From JADJSS01 sp046329815 (GTDB lineage Bacteria; Bacteroidota; Bacteroidia; Chitinophagales; JADIYW01): a stretch of 64,000 bases of DNA. The stretch is taken from positions 1,302,001-1,366,000 of the forward strand of contig JAXLTY010000002.1 of the NCBI GenBank assembly GCA_046329815.1, written 5' to 3'. This document shows, piece after piece, positions 38,149 to 47,840 of the stretch. The notes beneath the pieces were generated by a model. It saw nothing but the letters and a program-made list of their open reading frames with translations. It was not told the DNA's origin and searched no databases. Numbering within the stretch: the first letter of the stretch is position 1; every line of letters begins with the position of its first letter. The position numbers were made by a program, and so were the translations under genes.

Positions 38149-38790
38149 TTATTTTATGGTATAGCTTATATCTATTTTCTTAAAACATCCAGACGGACTG
38201 TATTTAATATTTTCAAAATATATCTTATCGCCACTTTTCAGATAATCAATGTATTTATAGAAATTCTTATTCAGAATTCCATTACTATTTTCTAAAACCG
38301 GAATTTCGTCACAGGTTTTACAATCAAAATAAATTTGATATTTAAAAACAGTGATTCTTTCATTTATTATACTTATACAATTTGGAATATTCACTTTTAA
38401 CTCCTTACATTTTTTCAGTTCTGCTTTTGTAACTATCCTTGTTTTTATGCTATCAAGCATTGCAATCGGTTCACCAATTAAATCAACTCTAAATATTTTT
38501 GATGCGATAATTTTCTTTTTATATAAAACAAAAATTGTATCTAAACTATTAGGTTTTGATACTCTCGCATCATATTCATTACGTTTATTACTTTGTAATG
38601 TACCGGAACTGGATATAACTTCAAATTGTTTTGTTGTATCTGGTCCAATAATTATAATCTTATTACCAACGCCAACATACAAAACCGCAGAATCAGGATA
38701 AATCAAACTTTGATTTAAAATTTTCACCTGAGAAAAACCATTTTCAATTAGCATCACAAGAATCAATGAATAAAAATGCTTTGTTATCAT
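38149..38790 (-). CDS. Secreted protein resembling the GldM C-terminal domain
   Basis: 213 residues from the ATG at 38790. This start gives a clean signal peptide (MITKHFYSLILVMLIENGFSQ) and leaves 84 bases to the divergent gene. An upstream start at 38865 would add 25 unlikely residues. The C-terminal ~110 residues (FRVDLIGEPIAML, ITKAEL-like VTKAELKKC, FKYQIYFDC, LKSGDKIYFENIKY) follow the pattern of the beta domain at the end of GldM, the periplasmic T9SS motor protein. Full-length GldM is about 500 residues with a membrane anchor, so this is a short orphan. It might interact with T9SS components or simply share the fold. Not adjacent to other gld genes. Confidence 0.6.
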   Translation of the reverse strand: MITKHFYSLILVMLIENGFSQVKILNQSLIYPDSAVLYVGVGNKIIIIGPDTTKQFEVISSSGTLQSNKRNEYDARVSKPNSLDTIFVLYKKKIIASKIFRVDLIGEPIAMLDSIKTRIVTKAELKKCKELKVNIPNCISIINERITVFKYQIYFDCKTCDEIPVLENSNGILNKNFYKYIDYLKSGDKIYFENIKYSPSGCFKKIDISYTIK

Positions 38791-38847
38791 AGAAAAGATT
38801 GCATTAAAGATTAACGAAAAATACAACGTTTTATTATCAATTAACTC

Positions 38848-38855
38848 TATTTTTG
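38848..38855 (+). promoter_or_regulatory. -7 element TATTTTTG upstream of the DUF885 gene
   Basis: An exact TAnnTTTG, 19 bases before the ATG at 38875. It predicts a short leader of roughly 12-14 bases. Confidence 0.45.
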
Positions 38856-38874
38856 TAACTATCAATCTGATCTG

Positions 38875-40596
38875 ATGAAAAAACTATCATTATCACTTTT
38901 ATTTTTTGCTTGCTTTTTCTATTCAAATGCAACAAACAATCTAAACAGCAAATTTGACTTGCACAAAAAACAATTTGTAGAACAACTTTGGAAAATATAT
39001 CCTGACTGGGCAACTACTATTGGCTATCACAAATATGACAGTGTCTTGTTCATTCCGAATGCAAATCAACGCATTAAGGAAATTAAATTCTTAGATAAAG
39101 AAGCAGCAACATTAAAAACATTCGCGTTTGATTCATTATCTGATTTAAATAAAATTGACTATCGATTGATTGAAAATTTTGTCAACGAAACTAAATGGCG
39201 AATCAATACGCTGAAATCATACGAATGGAATCCAACTGAATATAATGTTGGTGAAACTTTTGCGTATATGCTATCTGAGAATTATGCACCATTGAAAAAA
39301 AGAATCGATAATTTTTATGCAAAGATGAGAAATGTTCCTGCCTTTTATGAAGCAGCGAAACAAGCGATTAAACATCCAACGAATGAGCATTTGCAATTAG
39401 CAATCGAACAAAACGAAGGATCGCTTTCTATTTTTGAAAATGATTATGTCGATTCTGTAAAAGCATTGCATTATTATCCGGAACACGAACAGCAATTATT
39501 GAAACGCGGTGCAGAAGCTGCTGCTGCAATAAAATCATACATACAGTTTTTAAAAGATTTTAAAAATGACAATCCGCGTTCGTTTCGTTTAGGAAAAGAA
39601 TTATATGCCGATAAGTTTAAATATCAGATACAAAGCCAATATAAACCTGACGAAATTTATGCTGCTGCATTACTGAGAAAAGACTATCTGCATCATGAGA
39701 TGTTTAAAATAGCTTCTAAACTTTGGTCAAAATATTTTGGTTCGCAGCCAATGCCTGAAGATAAATTAGCAGTAATAAAAAAAGTAATAGACACCATTTC
39801 CGTGCAACATGTAAAACCGGAAAATTTTAAATCGGAAATTGAAAAACAATTACCGGAACTGACTGCTTTTGTTAAAGCAAAAAATCTGGTTTATATGGAT
39901 CCGACAAAACCATTAAAAGTGCGCGATGAACCAGGTTATATGGCTGGTGTGGCTGGCGCATCCATGAGTTCGCCTGGGCCTTACGAAACAAAAGGAATTG
40001 CTTATTACAACGTTGGAACATTGGATGGTTGGAGCGCGGAAAAATCGGAAAGCTATTTACGCGAATACAATAAATATGTATTGCAGATCTTAAATATTCA
40101 TGAAGCAATTCCTGGTCATTATGTACAGTTAATGTACAGCAACAAAGCACCATCTATTATAAAATCAATTTTTCAAAATAGCACAATGATTGAAGGTTGG
40201 GCAGTTTATTCAGAATTACTGATGATGGAAAATGGATATGGAAATAACGAAAATGAAATGTGGCTCTTGTATTATAAATGGAATTTACGTTCAACCTGTA
40301 ATACCATCCTGGATATTTCCGTTCACACAAAAGATATGAGCAAAGAAGATGCAATAGATTTATTAATAAATCAGGCATTTCAGCAGAAAACGGAAGCAGA
40401 AGGAAAATGGCATCGTGTGCAAGTCACCAACGTACAGTTGGATTGTTATTTTACGGGTTTCAAGGAAATTACAGATTTACGTGAAGAATATAAAAAGAAA
40501 TTAGGTAAAGCTTACACGGTAAAAAAATTCAATGAAAAATTTTTAAGTTACGGCAGTTCACCTGTTAAATACATTAAAGAAATGATGCTCAAATAA
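38875..40596 (+). CDS. DUF885 family protein (putative metallo-hydrolase), secreted
   Basis: 573 residues with a signal peptide (MKKLSLSLLFFACFFYSNA). The DUF885 hallmark HEAIPGH is at 409-415, followed by GWAVYSE; the two histidines and the glutamate could bind a metal as in M3-like peptidases (inference from the motif). Most members of this family are uncharacterised. Upstream are a Bacteroidota -7 element and a divergent GldM-like gene. A strong terminator follows at 40715-40740, so it is a single-gene unit. Confidence 0.82.
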   Translation: MKKLSLSLLFFACFFYSNATNNLNSKFDLHKKQFVEQLWKIYPDWATTIGYHKYDSVLFIPNANQRIKEIKFLDKEAATLKTFAFDSLSDLNKIDYRLIENFVNETKWRINTLKSYEWNPTEYNVGETFAYMLSENYAPLKKRIDNFYAKMRNVPAFYEAAKQAIKHPTNEHLQLAIEQNEGSLSIFENDYVDSVKALHYYPEHEQQLLKRGAEAAAAIKSYIQFLKDFKNDNPRSFRLGKELYADKFKYQIQSQYKPDEIYAAALLRKDYLHHEMFKIASKLWSKYFGSQPMPEDKLAVIKKVIDTISVQHVKPENFKSEIEKQLPELTAFVKAKNLVYMDPTKPLKVRDEPGYMAGVAGASMSSPGPYETKGIAYYNVGTLDGWSAEKSESYLREYNKYVLQILNIHEAIPGHYVQLMYSNKAPSIIKSIFQNSTMIEGWAVYSELLMMENGYGNNENEMWLLYYKWNLRSTCNTILDISVHTKDMSKEDAIDLLINQAFQQKTEAEGKWHRVQVTNVQLDCYFTGFKEITDLREEYKKKLGKAYTVKKFNEKFLSYGSSPVKYIKEMMLK

Positions 40597-40714
40597 CTGA
40601 AAAAATGTGCAAAAATTGTGCAGCATTATTTTGTTAAATAATTTGCGCTTTTCAAAAATAACGCGCAAATTGAATTAAGATTGCAATCAACTTACAGACT
40701 TATTAAATAGTTCT

Positions 40715-40740
40715 AAAGCGCCTAACGGGCGCTTTTTTTT
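40715..40740 (+). terminator. Factor-independent terminator
   Basis: An 8-bp stem AAAGCGCC/GGCGCTTT with loop TAACG, then five more T's. It ends the DUF885 transcription unit ~120 bases after the stop codon. Confidence 0.85.
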
Positions 40741-40801
40741 GGACTCAAGTTTTTAATTATCAATATTTTGCTTAACTTCATTTGTTCACAAATAAAACAA
40801 A

Positions 40802-41989
40802 ATGAAGACATATTTATTTGCACTGTTTATTTTCTCTTTGTTAATCAGTTGTAAAAAAGAAGACGACACTAACGCACGATTGGCACAAACACCTGATCAA
40901 ACGGAAATCAACAAACTACGACTGAATCAGATTCAAACATTAGGCAGTCATAACAGTTATCATTTGCGCATGAATGATAAGCTGTTCTCATTTCTTACTA
41001 CAATCAACTTTGTCTTACCTAATGAATACAAAGTAGAAGGTTTAGATTATGAACATGAACCATTATTAGACCAACTCAATAAATATAAATTACGCAGTTT
41101 TGAAATTGATATTTATGCAGATCCAACTGGTGGTCGTTTCTACAATCAGCAAGGAAATATTTTTGCCGGCATTCCTGTAGAATCCGGTATCAATGAATTG
41201 AAAGAACCAGGTTTTAAAGTATTGCACATTCCTGATATAGATTACAGAACTCAATTTTATACATTTAAAAGTATGCTGAGTACATTAAAAGCATGGTCTG
41301 ACGTTCATCCAAATCATTTGCCAATCACTTTATTAATAGAAACGAAAGAAGCCACTGTTGGCGATGTATTAGGTTTTTTAGGTTTTACAACAGCGATCAA
41401 ATTTACACCTGCTTTGTGCGATGATATTGATACTGAAATAAAATCGGTATTTGGCGACAATTTAGACAAAGTAATTACACCTGATAAAGTTCGAGGCACT
41501 TATCCAACTTTGGAAAGCGCCGTATTGGCACATAATCTACCTACAATTGGCGAAAGTCGTGGCAAATTTATTTTCTGCATGCTTGGTGCTGCCAAAGCAG
41601 ATTATTTGCAGGGCCATCCATCATTACAAAACAGAGCTATGTTTGTCTTCTCTTCCAGAGGCAGACCTGAAGCTGCTTTCTTACAATTTGACGACAGCAG
41701 AAAAAAAACCGATTCATTGTTACAAGCAATCCGTGCAGGATATTTAGTCAGAACGCGTGCTGATGAACCAAGCAATCAGAATTTAACTGGTGATTATACG
41801 ATGCAAAATGCTGCATTCGCTAATGGCGCACAAGTTATTTCTACCGATTATTACCGTCCTGATCCTCGTTCAGTGAATTATCCGTCAAAATACAAACCAT
41901 ATAGTTGTAAATTTCCGAATGGCGATATTGCAAGAATCAATCCTATTTCCGCAGCCGACAAACAAGGTATTGGTAAAATTGCAGAATAG
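40802..41989 (+). CDS. PI-PLC-C1-like phospholipase, lipoprotein (paralogue 1)
   Basis: 395 residues. Lipoprotein signal with lipobox LISC (Cys17), so probably membrane-anchored. The phosphatidylinositol-specific phospholipase C-like fold is indicated by QIQTLGSHNSYH (His50, His54), EHEPLLDQL, RSFEIDIYADP (acidic metal site), FKVLHIPDIDYR and RTRADEP near the end, a pattern of the calcium-dependent PI-PLC-C1 family. Expected to cleave inositol phospholipid or related phosphodiesters outside the cytoplasm; substrate not shown. A second copy follows 70 bases downstream. Confidence 0.8.
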   Translation: MKTYLFALFIFSLLISCKKEDDTNARLAQTPDQTEINKLRLNQIQTLGSHNSYHLRMNDKLFSFLTTINFVLPNEYKVEGLDYEHEPLLDQLNKYKLRSFEIDIYADPTGGRFYNQQGNIFAGIPVESGINELKEPGFKVLHIPDIDYRTQFYTFKSMLSTLKAWSDVHPNHLPITLLIETKEATVGDVLGFLGFTTAIKFTPALCDDIDTEIKSVFGDNLDKVITPDKVRGTYPTLESAVLAHNLPTIGESRGKFIFCMLGAAKADYLQGHPSLQNRAMFVFSSRGRPEAAFLQFDDSRKKTDSLLQAIRAGYLVRTRADEPSNQNLTGDYTMQNAAFANGAQVISTDYYRPDPRSVNYPSKYKPYSCKFPNGDIARINPISAADKQGIGKIAE

Positions 41990-42059
41990 AAATCCAGTAT
42001 AAATTGAAAGTTTAAAATTTTGAATTTACTGATTGTTATTTAGTTTTTTATCTTTATTT

Positions 42060-43193
42060 ATGCGTATAATTTTCTGCATTTTCTTTCTGATTGGCTGTCA
42101 TTTTACATTTAGTCAAAAGTATTTCGATTCTTTAAAAATCAATCAAATCCAGACACTTGGCAGCCACAACAGCTATCATAAAAGAGCCAATAAATTTGTA
42201 CTCAGATTTTTAAAAGGTTTAAGTGGAATTTTACCGAAAGAATTCAATCCAAAAGAACTGGATTACGCGCACGAACCTTTAAATGTACAGTTAGACAGTT
42301 TTCATTTAAGAAGTTTTGAAATTGATATTTATGCAGATCCAAAAGGCGGACAATATTACAAACAAAAAAAGAATAATTTATTAGGCAAGCCGAGATGCTC
42401 CAATTTGGAACAGATGAAAGTACCAGGTTTTAAAGTAATGCATATTCCGGATGTTGATTATAATTCGCATTACCTGACTTTTAAAAGTGCTTTAGCTGAA
42501 TTTAAAAAATGGAGTGACGCACATCCAAACCATTTGCCGATTTATATTATGGTAGAATGCAAAGAAGAAAGTGTTGCTGAAAAGTTAAAAAAACTGCACT
42601 TTATCAAAACCATTCCGTTTTCGCCGGAAGTAGTTAATACTTTAGACGATGAAATCAAATCTGTTTTTGGTGATAGTTTAAACAATATCATCACGCCGGA
42701 CAAAGTGCGTGGTAATTATGCTACGTTGAATGAAGCTGTATTGGCTGGCAATTTTCCTACTATTGAAGCAGCGCGTGGAAAGATCATTTTTATTATGATG
42801 GAAGTTGGTGCAGAAAATTACTTACTCAATCATCCATCATTGAAAGACAGAGCCATGTTTGTTTTTTCCTCGCCGGACCGACCTGAATGCGCTTTTATAA
42901 AACATGATGACGCAAAAGAAAATGAAACAATAATTACAGAACAAGTAAGGAAAGGTTACATCATTCGCACCAGAGCTGATTCACCGAATAATCAAAACAG
43001 AAGTGGTGATTATTCACAACAAACTGCTGCTTTCAGAAGTGGTGCGCAAATCATTTCTTCTGATTATTACACACCGGATCCTCGTTATAAAAAACATCCG
43101 AAAAAATTTAAAAATTACTATTGCAGATTTCCGGGAAATGATATCGGCAGAATAAATCCGGTCAATGTTCCTGAAACAAAATTAAAAGAATAA
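42060..43193 (+). CDS. PI-PLC-C1-like phospholipase (paralogue 2)
   Basis: 377 residues from the ATG at 42060 (MRIIFCIFFLIGC); an upstream TTG at 42033 would disturb the signal peptide. Cys12-13 region LIGC could be a lipobox, or signal peptidase I may cut after TFSQ. It shares with the preceding protein LGSHNSYH (His36, His40), HEPLNVQL, RSFEIDIYADPKGG, FKVMHIPDVDY and the C-terminal RTRADSPNNQNRSGDY. A clear tandem duplication with substantial divergence, suggesting different substrates. Confidence 0.8.
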   Translation: MRIIFCIFFLIGCHFTFSQKYFDSLKINQIQTLGSHNSYHKRANKFVLRFLKGLSGILPKEFNPKELDYAHEPLNVQLDSFHLRSFEIDIYADPKGGQYYKQKKNNLLGKPRCSNLEQMKVPGFKVMHIPDVDYNSHYLTFKSALAEFKKWSDAHPNHLPIYIMVECKEESVAEKLKKLHFIKTIPFSPEVVNTLDDEIKSVFGDSLNNIITPDKVRGNYATLNEAVLAGNFPTIEAARGKIIFIMMEVGAENYLLNHPSLKDRAMFVFSSPDRPECAFIKHDDAKENETIITEQVRKGYIIRTRADSPNNQNRSGDYSQQTAAFRSGAQIISSDYYTPDPRYKKHPKKFKNYYCRFPGNDIGRINPVNVPETKLKE

Positions 43194-43255
43194 GTGTTGG
43201 CTGTAAAATATTGTAGATAAAATATACAACGACATAAATAAACCTGTCTAACGTA

Positions 43256-43759
43256 ATGATCACAAAAACTAAGATATCGACTATTTATGAATGCTCATTA
43301 GAACGTGCATTTAAAACTCCAATGCTTTGTGATATTTCAAAAGTGCATAACGGATTTATAATTATGCCGAAAGTAACGCATTGTACTAATGATGAAAATT
43401 GGGGCAAACCAGGTTTCAGTAAAAAAGTGTTCGCAGCAAAATCACTGACACAAAAAGGTGGTTGGATATCGAACGACACCGTTATTGAACGTATTGAAAA
43501 TAAATACTGGAAAATAGAAGTTGGCAATTTTCAATCATGGATGTTAGATTTCACAAAATTTGTTGGCGAATGGAAAACCACCGAAATCGAACCAAATAAA
43601 ATTGCTATAGAATACACTTACTCATTGCATGCAAATACAACAATCTTTTATCCATTGAATTGGCTGTTTACAAAAGTATTCTGGAAAATCTATATGAAAA
43701 GAGTTTTAGAAAACATCCGAACAATGGCATACAACAACGAGCCATATCAATATGAATAA
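43256..43759 (+). CDS. SRPBCC (START-like) family protein
   Basis: 167 residues, no signal peptide. The layout (N-terminal strand TKISTIYECSLERAF, central strands, C-terminal helix FWKIYMKRVLENIRTM) fits the helix-grip polyketide cyclase/SRPBCC fold that binds hydrophobic ligands. No catalytic motif is evident and the ligand is unknown. It lies between the phospholipase pair and the metallo-beta-lactamase-fold gene, 9 bases before the latter, so may be co-transcribed with it. Confidence 0.6.
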   Translation: MITKTKISTIYECSLERAFKTPMLCDISKVHNGFIIMPKVTHCTNDENWGKPGFSKKVFAAKSLTQKGGWISNDTVIERIENKYWKIEVGNFQSWMLDFTKFVGEWKTTEIEPNKIAIEYTYSLHANTTIFYPLNWLFTKVFWKIYMKRVLENIRTMAYNNEPYQYE

Positions 43760-43768
43760 TATTCACTT

Positions 43769-44731
43769 ATGCAGATCAGAAAGGATATATACAGACTATT
43801 GAAATTCATCGTTATTTCGATACTTATTTTTATCGGCTTATTCTTTTTAAATTCAATGCCTTTAAAAATAGAAGAACCTGCACCATTAACGGATACTTTG
43901 CCTGCTATACATGCTCCTTCAACGATGAAGATATTCCAAATTCCTACAGGTTCCAATCATCGCAGTGCATCATTTGCATACAGAGGCGGTTCCTATTTTG
44001 ACAAAAGAGAATTTTCCATGTCAGCAGTATTGATACAGCACCCTAAAGGCGATATCATGATTGATGCTGGTTTTGGTACAAATGCAAAAAAACATTTCAA
44101 GTCCATGCCGTTATTTTTTAAAATATCCACTGATTTCGATCCCAAAAGTTCCGTTGCACAATATTTCAAAACAATTGGCTATAATCAGGATTCAATTAAA
44201 GCTATTCTGCTTACACATGCACATTGGGATCATGTCAGCGGAATAGAAGATTTTAAAAACACACCGATACTGGTTAGTCCAAATGAATTAGCTTTCATTC
44301 TTAGCAATAACACGCTTAGTGCGTTAGCCAGAAGTTTTAATAATGCAAAATATACTACTTATAATTTTGAGCAAAAACCTTATTTAGGTTTTACAGAAAG
44401 CTATGATTATTTCGGTGACGGATCTGTTGTAATAGTATCTGCAACTGGTCATACATCAGGTTCGGTAATTGTATTTGTCAATTTACCAAATGGAAAAAGA
44501 TATGCATTTATTGGTGATCTGGCCTGGCAAACCGAAGGTGTGGAATTATTAAGAGAAAAACCATTTATACAAAGCGTGTTAGGTGAAAGTGACAGAAAAG
44601 CTGTTGTTGAAAATCTAAAAAAAATGTATGCCATTAAAAAGAAATATCCTGAAATAGAGCTTATTCCTGCACATGATGCACGCGCCTATCATTTGATTCC
44701 ATTATTTTCAAAAGATGATATTATAAAATAG
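43769..44731 (+). CDS. Metallo-beta-lactamase-fold hydrolase, membrane-anchored
   Basis: 320 residues. An N-terminal helix (~13-28) anchors or exports it. The metal-binding motif HAHWDH is at His150, His152, Asp154 and His155; a further histidine lies in ATGHTSG, an aspartate in GDLAW and a histidine in PAHDAR, as in lactonase-type MBL hydrolases (AiiA/PhnP-like layout). It could hydrolyse a lactone or phosphodiester; substrate unknown. Converges with nnrD. Confidence 0.8.
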   Translation: MQIRKDIYRLLKFIVISILIFIGLFFLNSMPLKIEEPAPLTDTLPAIHAPSTMKIFQIPTGSNHRSASFAYRGGSYFDKREFSMSAVLIQHPKGDIMIDAGFGTNAKKHFKSMPLFFKISTDFDPKSSVAQYFKTIGYNQDSIKAILLTHAHWDHVSGIEDFKNTPILVSPNELAFILSNNTLSALARSFNNAKYTTYNFEQKPYLGFTESYDYFGDGSVVIVSATGHTSGSVIVFVNLPNGKRYAFIGDLAWQTEGVELLREKPFIQSVLGESDRKAVVENLKKMYAIKKKYPEIELIPAHDARAYHLIPLFSKDDIIK

Positions 44732-44746
44732 ATATTGCTGAAAGAA

Positions 44747-45568
44747 TTATTCTAACATACATTTAAATGCTAGTCCTAAATGCTCAATCACATCTGTGAT
44801 TAGCATGCTTTCCATACTTTGTGAATGAAGTGTAATATCGGCGGCAAGTCCATGTATAAATACGCCTATTTGTGTGGCATCAAATGCGGTATAACCTTGT
44901 GCTAACAATGCAGTGATAGTACCAGTAAGCGCATCGCCGGAACCACCTTTTGCCAAACCTGCATTTCCTGTTGTGTTTAAGTAAGATTCATTATTAAAAG
45001 TAATTAATGTCTGATTGCCTTTTAAGACAATCACAATATTCAATTCTTTTGCTTTTTGAACAGCGGTTTCTCTTCTTTCTTCTACAGAATTATGTTCACC
45101 AAACAATCTGTCAAATTCTTTTGGATGTGGTGTGATAACAGTATTTGCAGGTAGTTTATTGAATAAGTCTTTGTTTGCTGAAATGATATTCAATGCATCT
45201 GCATCTAATAACAACGGTTTAGAGCAGGATGAAATAAGCTGTTCCAGCAATACTATTTCTGGTTCATTTGTGCCAATACCACAACCTATGCCAACAGCAG
45301 AAAAATTGTTATAGTTTATTGTTTCTTCGCGTGCGGAAAGCATGGCTTCCGGAACAGCCGTTTGTAAAATACTGCGTTCTTCTTTTGGAATATTTACGGT
45401 GAGCAATCCGGCACCTGCACGTAAACACGCTCGCGCAGCAATCACGGCAGCGCCCATTTTATAAGTATTACCTGTGATCAGCAATGCATGACCGAAAGTA
45501 CCTTTGTGCGAATCGGCTGCGCGCGGTTTTAGAAGTGTTGCAATATGTTGCTTGGTGAGTTGCTGCAT
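44747..45568 (-). CDS. nnrD: ADP/ATP-dependent NAD(P)H-hydrate dehydratase
   Basis: 273 residues, the carbohydrate kinase (ribokinase-like) dehydratase only. KGTFGHALLITGN and the catalytic/anion-hole motif GGSGDALTG are visible, with TPHPKEFDRLFG between. It repairs hydrated NAD(P)H in the cytoplasm. The partner epimerase (NnrE), often fused at the N-terminus, is not part of this protein; it must be encoded elsewhere or be absent. Confidence 0.9.
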   Translation of the reverse strand: MQQLTKQHIATLLKPRAADSHKGTFGHALLITGNTYKMGAAVIAARACLRAGAGLLTVNIPKEERSILQTAVPEAMLSAREETINYNNFSAVGIGCGIGTNEPEIVLLEQLISSCSKPLLLDADALNIISANKDLFNKLPANTVITPHPKEFDRLFGEHNSVEERRETAVQKAKELNIVIVLKGNQTLITFNNESYLNTTGNAGLAKGGSGDALTGTITALLAQGYTAFDATQIGVFIHGLAADITLHSQSMESMLITDVIEHLGLAFKCMLE

Positions 45569-45593
45569 AAAAGATAATAACTATTTATACAAA

Positions 45594-46184
45594 TTAAGGA
45601 TTAGTTTTAATAAAGTAGCTGTACATATCTATATAATTCCTGAACATTTCTGCTCTGGTTGTAAGATAGTACACCTTATTAGTCTTACTGAATATTTTAT
45701 CAACGTCAATCTTTTCTGTAACTCGTTGTCTTCTTGCTTCTTCAAACCATTTAAGAACCATTTCCGCATCGTGATCATTTTTAAAATTCATTTCATAAAG
45801 TGTAAAATCAGGAAATGTGTTTTTCATTCTTTTATCACTTATTATTGAACGTGCAAACAATTTAAATGTTGATACGTCTTTTAAGATGATGATCCTATTT
45901 TCTTCATACAAGTATAGATTGAGCGGTGTTTGTAATTGTTTATTTGTTTTCACAGTAAACTTATCCTTTTTCAGTATAGCAATCAAATTATTTACATCTT
46001 CTGAAATCTTTGATGTGTCGTTGTTTCCGATCAATGTATCATAATCCGTATTCTTGTTTGGCAAATCGCCTAATTTATAAGAAGATGCTTCGTTGTTAGA
46101 TTTAGTATCATCTACAGATGCTGTTTTATTTTTACAAGCAATAAAACAAAAAAGTGTTACAATGATGACAATATGCTTTTTCAT
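45594..46184 (-). CDS. Putative lipoprotein of unknown function
   Basis: 196 residues. Lipoprotein signal MKKHIVIIVTLFCFIAC with lipidated Cys17, then a low-complexity Ser/Asn/Asp linker. The remaining ~140 residues (ENRIIILKDVSTFKLFARS, NDHDAEMVLKWFEEARRQR) have mixed alpha/beta character and match no family I recognise. It follows hutH on the same strand by 96 bases, with its own possible TAAATTTG element. Confidence 0.7.
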   Translation of the reverse strand: MKKHIVIIVTLFCFIACKNKTASVDDTKSNNEASSYKLGDLPNKNTDYDTLIGNNDTSKISEDVNNLIAILKKDKFTVKTNKQLQTPLNLYLYEENRIIILKDVSTFKLFARSIISDKRMKNTFPDFTLYEMNFKNDHDAEMVLKWFEEARRQRVTEKIDVDKIFSKTNKVYYLTTRAEMFRNYIDMYSYFIKTNP

Positions 46185-46250
46185 ATGTTTATTTTTTTTG
46201 TTTTTAGTTGTGCAGATGGAATTCGCATCTTAAACATTTCGTTTGGTATG

Positions 46251-46258
46251 CAAATTTA
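46251..46258 (-). promoter_or_regulatory. -7 element TAAATTTG upstream of the lipoprotein gene
   Basis: An exact TAnnTTTG on the minus strand, 66 bases before the lipoprotein ATG and just after the hutH stop. No TTG at correct spacing. Confidence 0.35.
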
Positions 46259-46280
46259 CTCATGCTCATTTCATATTGCA

Positions 46281-47825
46281 TTACAATTCAAATTCTTCAA
46301 ATCCTTTATTCAATCCGGCATTTTTTTCGATGTGATTCATAAAAGAAAAATCGGAAATTATTTTTTTGATTTGATTGATGTCGTCTGCAAAGATTCTGTC
46401 TTCGCTGGCGAATGAAACGGTTTGGCGAACGAAATCATGCGCTTTTTCTAATAATGCTGAGCTTTTCAACGGACTTCTGAATTCTATCGCCTGGCAAGCA
46501 CTCATCAATTCTATCGCTAAAATAAATTCCAAGTTATCAATGATCTGGTATAATTTTCTGCCACTGATGCTGCCCATCGAAACATGATCTTCTTGTCCGA
46601 GTGATGTTGGAATACTGTCTGCACTTGCCGGAAAGCAAAGTGTTTTATTTTCTGTTACTAACGCTGCCGTTGTATATTGCGGAATCATAAAACCGGAATT
46701 CAAACCTACTTCATTCATTAATAACATCGGCAAACCAAACTTTCCTTCGAGCAATAAATAACATCTTCTATCGGAAATATTACCTAACTCAGCGGCTGCG
46801 AAACACGCATAATCTAATGGTAGTGCTAATGGCTGTCCATGAAAATTACCACCGCTAATCGTATCATCTGCATTAAAAATAATCGGATTGTCTGTTACCG
46901 CATTCAATTCAATTTCTGTCAATTCTTTCAAGTGCAGCCAGGCATTTCGAGAAGCACCATGCACTTGCGGCATGCAACGCAAACTATACGGATCTTGCAC
47001 GCGATCACAATCTTCGTGGCTTTGCATAATTTCCGAATCATGTAGCAGCAAACGCAAGCGTTGTGCTACCAACTGATTGCCTTTGAATGCACGCAACTTG
47101 TGCAAACGTTCATCAAATGGTGCATTGGTTCCTTGCAATGCCTCTAAGCTCATAGCACCAATAATATCGGCTACTTCAAGGCAATTGTGCATGCGCTGAA
47201 TATCAGCAACTGCATACGACAAAATGAATTGCGTACCATTGATTAATGCTAAACCTTCTTTTGGTCCAAGTTGAATAGCATGCAAATTTTCTTGCTGAAA
47301 AACTTCTTTCGTGGCAACGATTTTATCTTTATAAAAAACTTCGCCTAAACCAATTAACGGCAAACACAAATGTGCCAACGGTGCCAAATCACCGCTTGCG
47401 CCGACGCTACCTTTTTCCGGAACGACAGGAATCACATCGTTATCGATGTGCCATAAAATACGTTCTAATGTAGAAAGCTGAACGCCTGAAAAACCTTGCG
47501 CTAACGCATGCAGCTTAGTAATCAGCATCAACTTTGCCACTTGTTTTGGAATCGCATTACCAACACCAACGCTGTGCGATTGCAGGATTTTGTATTGTAA
47601 TGTTTTTGTATCTTCTTCTGAAATTTTCTTATTCGCTAAAATGCCAAAACCTGTATTAACACCATATACAGTATCATTGTTTTCAACAATTTGCAGTACA
47701 TCTTTTTGCGATTTGATGATCTTATTTCTTGCTTCATCATTGATGATGCCTTTCCATATATTTTCAGACAAAGCGATGGCTTTGGAAACAGTAAGCTGGT
47801 CGATACCAAAATTAAAAACTGACAT
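46281..47825 (-). CDS. hutH: Histidine ammonia-lyase
   Basis: 514 residues, the normal length. Tyr54 (YGVNTGFG) and the triad Ala143-Ser144-Gly145 in GSVGASGDLAPLAHL, which cyclises to the MIO cofactor, identify the family, with NGTQFILSYA and the C-terminal QEDHVSMG block. It deaminates histidine to urocanate in the cytoplasm. The other hut genes are not nearby, so it may act alone, or it could be a related aromatic lyase. It follows tilS by 15 bases. Confidence 0.88.
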   Translation of the reverse strand: MSVFNFGIDQLTVSKAIALSENIWKGIINDEARNKIIKSQKDVLQIVENNDTVYGVNTGFGILANKKISEEDTKTLQYKILQSHSVGVGNAIPKQVAKLMLITKLHALAQGFSGVQLSTLERILWHIDNDVIPVVPEKGSVGASGDLAPLAHLCLPLIGLGEVFYKDKIVATKEVFQQENLHAIQLGPKEGLALINGTQFILSYAVADIQRMHNCLEVADIIGAMSLEALQGTNAPFDERLHKLRAFKGNQLVAQRLRLLLHDSEIMQSHEDCDRVQDPYSLRCMPQVHGASRNAWLHLKELTEIELNAVTDNPIIFNADDTISGGNFHGQPLALPLDYACFAAAELGNISDRRCYLLLEGKFGLPMLLMNEVGLNSGFMIPQYTTAALVTENKTLCFPASADSIPTSLGQEDHVSMGSISGRKLYQIIDNLEFILAIELMSACQAIEFRSPLKSSALLEKAHDFVRQTVSFASEDRIFADDINQIKKIISDFSFMNHIEKNAGLNKGFEEFEL

Positions 47826-47840
47826 AATGTAAAGGTAAAA

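Noticed and set aside
38791..38865. 25-residue N-terminal extension of the GldM-like protein
   Set aside because: It would bury the signal peptide and leave only 9 bases to the divergent gene.
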